The notes under the pieces are model-generated. The model saw nothing but the letters and a program-made list of their open reading frames with translations, was not told the DNA's origin and ran no database searches. A stretch of 64,000 bases of DNA. Origin: Catenaria anguillulae PL171. Its lineage: Eukaryota > Blastocladiomycota > Blastocladiomycetes > Blastocladiales > Catenariaceae. The DNA lies in the NCBI GenBank assembly GCA_002102555.1, contig MCFL01000060.1, forward strand, positions 62,001-126,000, written 5' to 3'. The position numbers and the translations under genes are program-made. Each line of letters starts with the position of its first letter. Position 1 is the first letter of the stretch. Shown here piece by piece: positions 44,095 to 55,778 of the stretch.

Positions 44095-45811
44095 ATGGTC
44101 ACCTCTCCAACTACCAAGCCCTCCAAGGGAAATTGGCTCAAGCGCCACTTTACCGACTCGCGCAGGCGCGCTTCTCCAGAACAGGTCCTTACCTCCACGC
44201 ACTGCTGATGCAGGGTGATGAAACTGACAAACTGTGCGTACCTGAATGCGATGGAAATAGATGGAGCGTGAAGCATACCTCTACGGATCAGTACCATTCA
44301 AACGCTCAGCATTGATTCCCGCCGCGGTCTTCATTCAGCTGTCGGCCGGTTCGTTTTACGCCTGGTCCGTCTACAACGGACCGATTACCAAGCGCATGAA
44401 CGAAGGAAACAGCCACGACATTCACGCCGAACTCATTTCCGAAACCTTCTACGCGGCCGTCGCCTCATTCGGTCTTGCATGCTTCTTGTGTGGGCCGTGG
44501 TTGGAACGCCATGGCCCCCGCCGCATGACCATGGTGGGCGCATCCATGTTTTTCATTGGCCAAATGCTTACAGTGCTTGCTATGCACTTGCAATCGGTTC
44601 CGCTACTCTTCATCGGCTATGGTGCTATCGGCGGGTTCGGTATTGGCTGCTGCTACTTGATTCCAGTCTCGGTCCTGCAGCAGTGGTACCCAGAAAGCAA
44701 GGGGTTCAGTGCCGGTGTGGCCGTCGGCTCGTTTGGTCTCGGTTCCGTGATTGCTAGTTTCACTCAAGCCGCCCTCATCAACGCCATGGGCATTATGAAC
44801 ACGTTTCTCGTGCTTGGCTGCACCTACTTTGGCTTGCAAATGCTTTCTGCGCTCGTGATGCGGTTCCCGCCACCCGACTTGATGGCAGCTGCTGTCAATG
44901 CTCAATCTGGCGTTGTCAAAACTGGACTGACCCCGACAGACCACCCAAACAACGTTCCCGAACAGCCGCCCAGTACCTCACCGACGCCTCATGACGATCA
45001 CGCACATCAGGATGGCGAGGCCGGCGGCACACAATCTAGCCATGCTCTCGCGGCGAGCGCATCGCCTGAACCAGCTGCTACGGCGGGGAACCCAGAGCCG
45101 CTCGGCGCATTGCGACACCGCCGGTCGTCTACAGCGCTCTCGATTCACACGATTGAAAACCTGGACGAGTTTATGCAAGACATCAAGTCGGCCGATTACT
45201 GGTTCATCTATGTCATCTTTTTCCTGGCCGTCATTCCAGGCCTCGTGATTGTTTCGCGCGTTGCCGACATGGTCCAGTCTGCGTTCCTCAAGCCTGCAGC
45301 AACGTCCACGTGGGTTGTAGGCGTCAATGGCGGATTCAACGTACTTGGCCGGTTCGCCATAGGCGCCCTCTCGGACAAGGTCCCGCGTTTTGGTCTGCTC
45401 ATGGGATGCATTGTGCTGACCATTTGCGTCATGGTAACCATGTTCATCTCGCTGTCCAATCTTATGTTTGAGCTGTTTATCGTTTCCATGTGGATGCTCA
45501 CCGGTCTCTATGGCGGGGCTTGTGCTGTGGTTCCGGGGATTATTGGCGAGGTGTTTGGATCCAAGCACATCTCGGGACTGTACGGGGCGGCCATGACCGC
45601 GTGGGCGGCGGGTGGCGTCATTGGCGGCGTGGGATTCACGGCGCTCATCAAGGGCCAGCGGGAGGCAGGCGTGGCCGCAAATCACGTCTATGATTTGTGC
45701 TTGTACTCGATGATTCCGTTGGCCGCGCTTGGCGCCATCATCTTGACTGTGTTTATGATTCGGAGGCGGAAAGCGAATGGTGGGAAACCGTTGCAGACCC
45801 ATGCGCATTAG
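44095..45811 (+). CDS. MFS transporter D, oxalate/formate antiporter-like
   Basis: Exons 44095-44184 and 44261-45811; 76-nt intron; 546 residues. The start MVTSPTTKPSKGNWLKRHF matches the paralogues. It has the same MFS hallmarks as C. The central loop is longer and acidic/His-rich (HDDHAHQDGEAGG) and ends RRSSTALSIHTIENLDEFMQ. The C-terminal half is nearly the same as copy C but lacks C's second intron. A ~190-base tract (about 44583-44770) is almost identical in DNA to B and C, and 44332-44371 matches B better than C. C and D form a second tandem pair in the same direction as A and B. Confidence 0.88.
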
Positions 45812-46098
45812 CTGATGAGGGACTTGTCTTCAAGTTGCTTTTCTGTTTGAATGATTGGTTCGATGCTGTTATCATTGTCACGTAGACCTCTCTGTGATAC
45901 TCCCAACATTCATATCTGCGTTGCATGCCGTATTTGTTAACACTACCCATCAACCGTTGGATTTCATATACTTAATGCTTCTTTCAAATTGGTCGCTTAT
46001 ATGTACTGTCCGTTGCGATGAAGACGTAGCACACGTCTACGCTCCGATTCACTGATGACGGCCACGGCATTCGACGACGACTTCATTACCTCGCATGA

Positions 46099-47775
46099 AT
46101 GATTTGGTACATGTCAACTTTCAGCATTAATCAAAATCCAAGGGAAGAAACCATGTACATACCTCGTGATATTTGGGATGCCGTTGTCGTCGCAGTTGTC
46201 GGCCAAAGCAACAATCCAGATCGCATGCTGGATCTGGCGAGGCTGTCCTGGGTCTGTCGCGACGCTTACCACGCCGCCCGCCACCAGCTTTTCCGTACCC
46301 TCACCATTGTCTTTCACGACAAGGATACCATACCCATTTATTCCGCTGCCAGCCCTTTGCACCATCCCGAGCATCTCTGTGCTCATGTTTCTGCGCAAGT
46401 GGAACAGGTGTTCCGCTCGTCCGTTTTTCCACGATTTCAGTTGGCACAGTTCAAGTTGGCAGTGACATCGAAGGCAAAACGGGTATCCCATCGAGTCCGA
46501 CGAACGCTCGGGGCATTCTGGTACCTCGCCCCGTTTGTGGTGATTGACGGCAAACTGCATTTGGCATCTATGCTTGAAAACGAAGCTGCACGTGGCGAAG
46601 AAGATGACTCGGACGGCGAGCAAGCCGCGATACAAGCAGCATGCAAGCAGAGCATCGAGTCACTGTGGGGTCAGCCAGTCGATGTCGTCGTGCAAGACGG
46701 ACTGGTTTGCGTCCCCTATCCCATGGAGCTTGTGAGCCGCATTGTAATTTGCGACATGGACGCGGCGCTTTACCTCTTCAATCGCGAATACTCCATGTTT
46801 CTTGACGATGTGCCCTCCCTCTTGTCAATACCCGTCCATCAAGTGGATTCTCTTGCAGTTTACACGATTGGCAACAATCCCGACATCAGCAAGGTCTACA
46901 CCAAACTTTCTGCCCGCTATTCCCAGGTATCAGAATGTGACTACACCATTCTCGGCCTAGTCACGCAAGTTCCCACCGTCCTTCTCCATTCGCAGCGCCT
47001 CCGCAACTTTACACTCTACCGCAGTCATGCACTTTTCGACGATTTAGACATTTCCAACTTCCTCTCCCACGCCCACAATCTCTGCAGCATCTCTCTTCTC
47101 GGCGAGGGTCGTTTTTCCCTCGACTGGACCCAGAAAACACATGGGCCGTTTCACTCTGTTCACTTGACTCGCTTGACCCTCGACTATGCATCTTCGGCCG
47201 GCACCGTCACATCCGCGCCAAGCCAACTTGCTCCTTTCCGCATTCCCAATCTGAAGTCGCTCCTAGTGTCATTTCACATTGCGCACATGCTCTTTTGCGT
47301 ACAATATCTTGATGACCTATTCCCCACCCCAACGCCTACGAGTGCAACAGCTTTCCCCAAACTCACCGACCTCACACTTGTCGACATTCGCGTGAAACAT
47401 GACCCGATCCAATACAATCACTTGTCTGGCGGCCGCTACGACGGCATTGCGCCCTTCCCTACATTGCCATTGCTTCACATGCCCCGTTTGACCCGACTCA
47501 TTGTTCCAAGCGAGCACCGGACGTGCGCGTTTTCGCAAACGCTTTCGTACGCACAGCTGATTCAAATGACGGCCGAGGCGACCATGCTGCAAGTCCTGCG
47601 GCTGCCGTCGGTGATTGAGCTTACTGGATGCCCGAACCCCCCGGAATCTGGTCAAGATCATGCGCACCGACCAGTGTGGCCGTCTATTGAGTTTCTGGAA
47701 GTGAATTGGCGGATCATGGATCGTGTGGGCGAGTGTGTCAAGTTCCCACATGCAAAGTGGAGAGTGCATCGTTGA
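46099..47775 (+). CDS. F-box-like protein
   Basis: Single exon, 558 residues from the first ATG; starts at 46114 (MSTF) or 46153 (MYIP) are equally possible, and the last fits the domain best. The N-terminus IPRDIWDAVVVAVVGQS...RLSWVCRDAYHAARHQLFRT has the layout of an F-box, which binds Skp1 in SCF ubiquitin ligases. The rest has Leu-rich segments at irregular spacing (LRNFTLYRSHALFDDLDISN, LTRLTLDYASS, FPKLTDLTLVDIRVK, MPRLTRLIVPSE), consistent with degenerate leucine-rich repeats that would bind a target. No target can be named. Confidence 0.6.
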   Translation: MIWYMSTFSINQNPREETMYIPRDIWDAVVVAVVGQSNNPDRMLDLARLSWVCRDAYHAARHQLFRTLTIVFHDKDTIPIYSAASPLHHPEHLCAHVSAQVEQVFRSSVFPRFQLAQFKLAVTSKAKRVSHRVRRTLGAFWYLAPFVVIDGKLHLASMLENEAARGEEDDSDGEQAAIQAACKQSIESLWGQPVDVVVQDGLVCVPYPMELVSRIVICDMDAALYLFNREYSMFLDDVPSLLSIPVHQVDSLAVYTIGNNPDISKVYTKLSARYSQVSECDYTILGLVTQVPTVLLHSQRLRNFTLYRSHALFDDLDISNFLSHAHNLCSISLLGEGRFSLDWTQKTHGPFHSVHLTRLTLDYASSAGTVTSAPSQLAPFRIPNLKSLLVSFHIAHMLFCVQYLDDLFPTPTPTSATAFPKLTDLTLVDIRVKHDPIQYNHLSGGRYDGIAPFPTLPLLHMPRLTRLIVPSEHRTCAFSQTLSYAQLIQMTAEATMLQVLRLPSVIELTGCPNPPESGQDHAHRPVWPSIEFLEVNWRIMDRVGECVKFPHAKWRVHR

Positions 47776-48026
47776 TTAGCGTGGTGTCATGCTTCGTTAC
47801 CTGGTTCTGTGAGTGCCTATTCTGTACATGTCTCTTCCCACGCTTGCGGGCTAGTCCCATCGGTTTGTTAGGCAAGCTCGGTTGATCACAATAGGAGTCA
47901 CCAACACACCACAGAGGCAGAAGGAAGCCGTCCTTGCTTTCTGCTCCGGGAATCAATGCATTCTGCCATATGTCCATGTCCCCTCACAATGCATTTGTAA
48001 GTCGCGATCGACCACCAGCACACTCG
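47776..48026. other. Short intergenic stretch
   Basis: 3' region of the F-box-like gene; nothing recognised. Confidence 0.4.
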
Positions 48027-48440
48027 GTCTTCCGCGACGTTTTTGGCCTGGAAGCGTCGGGCAACGGATTCGCCTAGTGTCAAGGCAAGGGCTCCGTCAC
48101 GACGCATGAAGGCCATGCCGTTGTGTTTCCCAACCTGGGCCTGTACCAACACAAGGTTGCCTCCTTTGAGCTCAAAGACAAGTCGCGGCCCGGATATCGC
48201 AAGATCGTCGCCTTATTTTTGGTGGATCCCGAGTGGTACGATCAAGTGTGGTCGACGGCGCTTGTACCGCTGCAACAGGCAGATTGGGTTGCGCGCGAGG
48301 AGGCAAAGGGACACAAAGACATGTCGAGCGCAGTGGGAATGTCGTTGTATGGGTGAGGCCAAGGAGCTGAGGCTGGCGCTGATGCACGAGTGCTCAATGG
48401 GTGATGATCTGGCTCACCGTCTGGCGTACAGATTAAGTTA
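48027..48440 (+). pseudogene. Truncated copy of the DUF4246 C-terminus
   Basis: Translates to CQGKGSVTTHEGHAVVFPNL...YQHKVASFELKDKSRPGYRK...LFLVDPEW...PLQQADWVARE, matching the C-terminal ~140 residues of the gene at 35959-38256. Upstream homology (VFRDVFGLEASGNGFA) runs into an in-frame TAG where the parent has Leu. One extra residue interrupts FPNLYQHK. After the stop at 48353-48355 similarity goes on in another frame (AKELRLALMHE versus AKEIRLELMEE). A duplicated host-gene fragment, no longer functional, inserted 10 kb from its parent. Confidence 0.85.
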
Positions 48441-48649
48441 AGTCTGTGTGATCATTGAGGCGTGCTGCTGGGTGATTGCGAGTTTGCCACTTGAAAAATT
48501 TTAAGACTTCCTCACCGTGTGCGTGTCCCTCACTAGAAACTTTCACGTACATCATACATTGCTTGTACACAACAACCCAGGATCCCACACACATACAAAC
48601 GGACCCTTCGCAACGAAACACACCCTCCCGACACACGCATCCTCTGGGC
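48441..48649. other. Spacer between DUF4246 pseudogene and ADH
   Basis: Nothing recognised; 3' flank of the minus-strand dehydrogenase. Confidence 0.4.
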
Positions 48650-50261
<1,612 letters not shown>

Positions 50262-50560
50262 GGTATGCAACGGACGGTGGATTGAGGTTCTTTTGGACGT
50301 GCGTGAAGAATTGCGTGCGTCTTTGCGAGTTGCGAGCGAGCTGTGCCTAAGTCGAAGATGTCGAGAGCACAAGGGATGAGAGATGCGCATCGATCGAATC
50401 GGGGCAGATCGGCGTCCTGTTCAAGGTCTGCTCTTTTCTTCAGCGACTCGGAACAACTTGCAGGCAAACTTGCCTGACGTAGGAGAACCCACACGCACCA
50501 CACGAATTTGCTCTCGGAACTTTTCGCAAAATCCCCCTTGTATCGCCCGAATCGACAGCA
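50262..50560. promoter_or_regulatory. Divergent promoter between ADH and zinc-finger gene
   Basis: 299 bases between two start codons on opposite strands. No TATA box at a fixed place seen. Confidence 0.5.
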
Positions 50561-50962
50561 ATGGCCCGTGGTAAGCAAAAGGAAGAATCTCGGTACGCCG
50601 CCCCTGGTTTTCCGGTTTTCTCGCTCCTCTCTTCAACCTTCAGCACCCACAAGCACAGCAATGCGTTCACTCATTTGCCTTGGCCGGCTGTGGCAAATAT
50701 TGATCATTCCCCACATCTCGCGACTTGCATTCATCCACTTGAATTGATAATGATGTCTTGCCCTTGCAAATTCCTCAATATTACTAGCCTGCGCGCTGAA
50801 AAGAACAAGCCCAAGGAGGGCAAGTCTCAGCTCAAGGATCGGGAAAAGGCCATGAACTACTCTTGCTCAGTGTGCCGGACGGCTTGCGCCAATTATAAGA
50901 TTCTAGTGCAGCACATGGAAGCCAAGCATCCCAAGTCGCCCATTCCCCCCGAGTCCTCATGA
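50561..50962 (+). CDS. ZNF706-like small C2H2 zinc finger protein
   Basis: Exons 50561-50592 and 50788-50962; 195-nt intron; 68 residues. The start MARGKQKEESR, a Lys-rich middle (KNKPKEGKSQLKDREKA) and one C2H2 finger (CSVCRTACANYKILVQHMEAKH) followed by PKSPIPPE match the ZNF706/At2g23090 family (human ZNF706 has 76 residues and begins MARGQQK). Its role in fungi is not established. The exon 1 end was chosen at CG/GTACGC because it joins in phase 2 to give SRLRAEKNK; the earlier GTAAGC would break the conserved MARGKQK start. Confidence 0.85.
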   Translation: MARGKQKEESRYAAPGFPVFSLLSSTFSTHKHSNAFTHLPWPAVANIDHSPHLATCIHPLELIMMSCPCKFLNITSLRAEKNKPKEGKSQLKDREKAMNYSCSVCRTACANYKILVQHMEAKHPKSPIPPESS

Positions 50963-51373
50963 CTGTGCTTGTTTGGTTTGGGCTTCGCCACTCAAATGAC
51001 ACTCAGACACCAAGTACTGTGCCCGATTTTCGACAATGTTGTTTGCCGCCGCTCGCTTTTTCTCATACAATAGATTTCCTGTTTCCCTGCACAACATGTC
51101 GTCCCTTCCGTTGCGCCCGATTTAGTTCTGCAATCATTGTCGTGACAGTGGCAGGCCCAAAATCTTACGTTCCCCTCTCTGCCAACAGTGTGTGAAGTCC
51201 CTATCATTGAGCCCAGAATTCTGAAGGCGACTTGAACCCTTGCCTACAAACAGTACGTATACTCAGGAAATTTTTCGATCAGATGTCTCACAGCGGATGT
51301 TTCGCGTTGATTGTGGACTGTTCAGGGACTGAGAACGATATGCATTGATCGCAAAAAATGTTCTCACCACAGC
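50963..51373. other. Convergent 3' region
   Basis: 411 bases between the zinc-finger stop and the photolyase stop. Short frames only. Confidence 0.5.
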
Positions 51374-53214
51374 CTACTTTCTCTTGACCCGATCCCGCGC
51401 AGCTGCTCGCCCGGCTCTCGATGATCCAACCTTGTCCTTCTCAATATCTTCGTCTGCATCCCCTTCGTCTTCACCTGCTCCGTTCTTATCCCGTCCGCGC
51501 GCAAAGCACGCCTTCAACTTGGCCATATTGGCCTTGCTCGCCTCGGCATGGTCCACAATCGGCTTGGGATAATCCTTGCCAACGATACACCCGGCCTGCT
51601 TTTGCACAGCCAGCGGCGCCTTCCACGGCTCGTAAATGTACTGCTTGGGAAACTTGGCCAGTTGTGGGAGGTGCCTGGCCAGACGATCACAGTCGTCAGG
51701 AGAGCTTCAACCCTCACAGGGATCGAAAAAATGAAATTTGCATACCTCTTGATGTACTTTCCTTCAGCATCCCACGACTGGCCCCACTTGACAGGACTGT
51801 ACACGCGAAACCACTGCCGGAAGAACACCGATGTGCCTGACAACCATGCCCAATTACCACGATTCAATGCCCAATCATGATCCAGCAAGACGTCCTCAAA
51901 TACCTCGGCGCCGCGCTCCCACGATATGTACAAGTCGCCGCGCGTCAAGAAGCACGCAAGCGAATGTCTGCCCAAATGATGAATCCAGCCCTCGGATCGC
52001 AACTGGGTCATACACGCGTCAATCCACGGATAGCCCGTCCTGGCTTCTGCCCACGCCTTCAAGTCATCGTGCGCCTCTGGATCCGAATCAGCCGCCGACA
52101 GAAGCCGCCAATCAATTGGCGTTGGACATGTCGGATTGGCCTCGGTCGCGAGCTCAAACCCGTCGACGGTTGCCCCGTGTGCGAAAAAGAACTCGCGCCA
52201 ATACAACTGTGCGAGCAAGCTCACGGGCGGCTTGGAGTGTTTTCCCTTTGCTGCCCGGTAAGCACTGGTGATCCGCGAATGAAACAGGCGCGGTGACAGA
52301 CATCCATACGTCATGTAAGGGGAAAGCACAGTCGTATCGACGAGTCCCGTGACTGGATCGGGGAGCGCGGCGGGGCTGGTTTTGGGCTTTTCGAACGCAA
52401 GCACTTTGGCCGTGTGCGACATGTACGTGTCAAGGCGGGCGAGTGCGTGCGATTCGCCACCAGTGTGAGGCGAGCGAGCAGCGAGTGGTGTGAGCAGGCC
52501 GAGTTCGGGGACAGTGTGGTCCGTGGGCGAGATCCGTGGCAGCGAAAGGTCATGGTGTGGACCCGTGAGCGACGCAAATGACACGGGATCCAGCAAAGAT
52601 TTCAGTTGGTGCAAGGCTGATTCCGAGTCGAGCGGCAGTGGGATGGATGTGGGTGCAGGCTCGGGCTTGGGAACGGTGAGCCGATCCGCCACCTTTGCGA
52701 ATCCTGTCATGGTAACGGGCAACGGAATGCCCTTGTCACTAGCCCCGTTTCCCGCTCCCGCCAGCAACTGGCTCACCTCAAACAATGTCCGCCCCGGAAA
52801 CCCGTGAAACTCGCCCCCTTCTTTCGCCACCCGCTGCGCAACCTCCTCGTCCCTGGCTCTCGCAAAAGGCTCTGGGCTGGACTGCACCAGAACTTGATCC
52901 ACGGCCCATGCCTTGACCAGTTGCGGCAACACATCGGGCGCCTTGCCACGCACCACAAACAAGCGCGATCCCAGCGCGCGCAGCTGCGAGTCGAGATCGG
53001 CCAGCGATTCAAGCAGGAACAACCAGCGCAGGTGGCCGCAACGCTTTTTGGTTGGGACTTCGAGGCAGTACACGGGGAAGAGCGTCGCGGAGGTAGACAC
53101 GGCGTGCAGCAGGGCTGGATGGTCGTGGAGGCGCAGGTCGCGGCGGAACCACAGCAAGGTGGTCAATTTCTTCATGGAAGCGGTGGTGGTCGATGTGAGC
53201 GTTGATGGGGTCAT
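51374..53214 (-). CDS. (6-4) photolyase / animal-type cryptochrome
   Basis: Exons 53214-51746 and 51674-51374 on the minus strand; 71-nt intron; 589 residues. The family binds FAD and either repairs (6-4) photoproducts with light or acts as a photoreceptor. N-terminal Rossmann-like antenna domain: LLWFRRDLRLHDHPALLHA. FAD-binding helical domain: LSPYMTYGCLSPRLFHSR, LLAQLYWREFFFAHG, GYPWIDACMTQLRSEGWIHH. HHLGRH holds the His needed for (6-4) repair. DHDWALNRGNWAWLSG places Asn near flavin N5, as in photolyases. FPKQYIYEPWKAPLAVQKQA is the conserved end. The C-terminal tail is acidic then basic (DADEDIEKD...RDRVKRK), possibly nuclear targeting. Repair activity is more likely than pure signalling, but cannot be decided from sequence. 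Confidence 0.93.
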
Positions 53215-53732
53215 TTTTCAATACATGGGATAGTCCTTCAATGTCATCAATTCAGAGAGTGGAAGGGCATGCATGTATTTTGAAGGCCGCTTCATTGACG
53301 ATGAGGCATCGATGGGCGAACTTTTGGATCGAAATCGCGTCAACTACCAACCACCCGCTCTTTCACTTCAAGTTCCCGGTCGAAGTCATGTTTATGGTTG
53401 CAGCAGGGAGATGGACGACGTTTCGCCTTCCCAGCCTTAACAGAATCGTTTACTTATTGATTTCGCAGGGAATTGAATGTCACCATCGAGACGCTGCCGT
53501 CCGTGCTCTAACTTGGTGTGCGAATAAGTAGACTCAGGCATGTTGGGTACAATAGACATTGTCGACACATGGTCCTGTGAGGCAAACGGATGCGCTCATT
53601 GTCAATTGGGAACAAGGTGTATGAAGCACACACAAAAATGCCATGAACAAAGGGCTGGAACCCTGGAGCATACCCGGACGACCGGCATATTCGGAAACAA
53701 AAATACACAAACAAGACCATCCACTGTCGTCT
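53215..53732. other. Intergenic between photolyase and PP2C
   Basis: 518 bases, promoter side of the photolyase. No gene. Confidence 0.5.
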
Positions 53733-55032
53733 TCATCCGCTCTTGCGCTTCATCTCCTTCTCGACCTCCTCCCTCAACCTGACGCCCAACCCCTCTCCGT
53801 CCACTGGTCCCCGCACCTTTCCATCGGCCCCAGTCTCCTCTGCCTTGACTCGAGCCGCCTCGTCCTCGCGCTCGACCGACCCAAGCCGCGCCATGCTGAC
53901 AGACCGCGGCGTCGGCGTTTCGTCATTATCGTAAATGATCTCCTCTGACTCTGCACGTTGCGCATTGGCCGCGAGCGCAGCGTTGGTTGCGTGCGACGGT
54001 CGCCGCTTCGGGTGGACAAACCGCACAACAATGGCAGACAGGTTGTCGGTCGACATGTTTTCGAGAGCTTGGTGGACAAGCAGTTCAGCGGCACGTTGGG
54101 GCTCGTCGAGGCCCAGGATCAGGTTGACGGCTTCCTGGTCCGACATGACATCCCAGATCTGTTGTTGTGAGGACACGTGCGTGAGTGCTTGAAATGAAGA
54201 GAAACCCTCGGATGACAGCCGGTGACGGTAAAAAAAAACGAGGGAAAAAATAACGAATGATGGGTACCCCGTCACAAGCCAAAATCAAAAACTCGTCATC
54301 GGACGTGATCTCAATCTCGGTCGTGTATGGGTTGCCAACGACCAACTCCTTCATGGATACGTCGCCCAAACTCCTCGTCACAGCCAAGACCCCATTGACC
54401 CTGTGATTCATCATGAACCCGCCCGCATCAATGACCCGCTTCGCCTCAAAAGGGTCGCTCCCCTTGTGATCGTAACTCAACCTCAACGCCTGGCCCTTGC
54501 GACACAAGACACTCCTGGCATCGCCCACGTTGGCCGTGTACAGCACGCGCCGATCGCCCTCGATACTTACAAGACTGGCCACAGCCGTACACCCAGAATG
54601 AATGCCGAGCTGGGCAAGCTCGCGGTCGGTTCGCTCAAACGCCTCGTTCATGAGCTCGACAATGGGCACGCCTGGGTGTGCATCCATGAGCTCGACCAGA
54701 ATCTTGTGCACATTGTCGCCACACCACTGCGCGGCTTGCCGCCCGGCGTGCCCATCGTACACGGCAAAGTACCCTTGCCCGCGGACACCCGCAAAGTTGA
54801 TTTCCAGCGCATGCGCGTCTTCCATTGTGCGCCGATTCAAACGGTTGCGGTCTTCGTGGAATCCAAAGTAGAATCCTGGCAGGTCAGAGCGGTCGTCATC
54901 GTCGTATGTGGAGGAGGACGAGGTTGTTGAACTGGTCGACGATTTGGATGGAGACGAGTCGGTGTGCGTGGGTGCGGGTGCCGGTGGAGAATCGGAGGAG
55001 GTGGAGGATGATGGAGGGTCTTTGGACGACAT
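53733..55032 (-). CDS. PP2C-family protein serine/threonine phosphatase
   Basis: Exons 55032-54268 and 54158-53733 on the minus strand; 109-nt phase-0 intron joining ACDG to IWDVMSDQEAV; 396 residues. It removes phosphate from Ser/Thr using two metal ions. Motifs in order: RRTMEDAHA, FAVYDGHAGRQAAQW (metal-binding DG), SGCTAVASLVS, YTANVGDARSVL, LSYDHKGSDPFEAKRVIDAGG, VNGVLAVTRSLGD, FLILACDG and DNLSAIVVRFV with the last metal Asp. The first ~50 residues are Ser/Pro/Thr-rich; the C-terminal ~80 are charged. No membrane helix. Size and layout are those of yeast Ptc1-3-type enzymes; which one is not decided. Confidence 0.93.
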
Positions 55033-55778
55033 GACGACGGTGGCAAGGGTGAGGGTCTAGTTGTGTGTAATGTTGATGTCAAAGTGGAATTGAGATGACT
55101 TGATGCCGCCGTGCCAAACAGTTGAATGCGATGGGCAAGCAGATGTGAGGGTCGAGTTGAGCGAGCGTCTTGCCGTTGATCCGAGGTACGAGGAGGCAGT
55201 AGTTGGTGGTAGCTTGGTGGGACACACGCAAACGCAATGCAGGACACGGTTTGTATGTTATCGAAAGGAGGATTGTGTGGTAGCTGTGCTGGCAGACAGC
55301 TGGGCGACGGACGTGGACGGGTGCGTGATTTGGTTACGGGTGGGCCAAAGGTGGACAGTACAGGCGTATTGGCATGTGCAAAGGAGATTGCATAGAGTGT
55401 GAATAGGTGTCAAGCGAGGATGAATGGAGTCGATTTCATTGCTTGTCTTTACTTGCAAACATTTCACTAATTGTTGAACGGCGACACAACATCGCGCGCG
55501 ACACATGGACGGCTCGGCGGAAGAGGTCAAACGCCAGCAGGTCATCGGTCAACTGGAAGGCGGCTGGCGGCTGGCGGTGAAGATTTCATCTGAAAGAAAG
55601 AAAGTCATGACTGAGCGACTGAGCATCCAAGTCAAGCCTGACCAAGTGCATTAACGATTTACATGTTGATTCCAAGCATATACATACACAGTTCACACCC
55701 TTGCTCTTTCAGTTAGGAAAATCTGCGCCAACCTGCCCTCACATCCTTGCCCATCTGCGAACCCTGCTCCTGGAGCTC
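55033..55778. other. Intergenic, PP2C promoter side
   Basis: 746 bases. Open frames here do not look coding. Confidence 0.5.

Noticed and set aside
53202-53531. 109-codon plus-strand frame between photolyase and PP2C
   Set aside because: Begins antisense to the photolyase start codon and has no recognisable domain.
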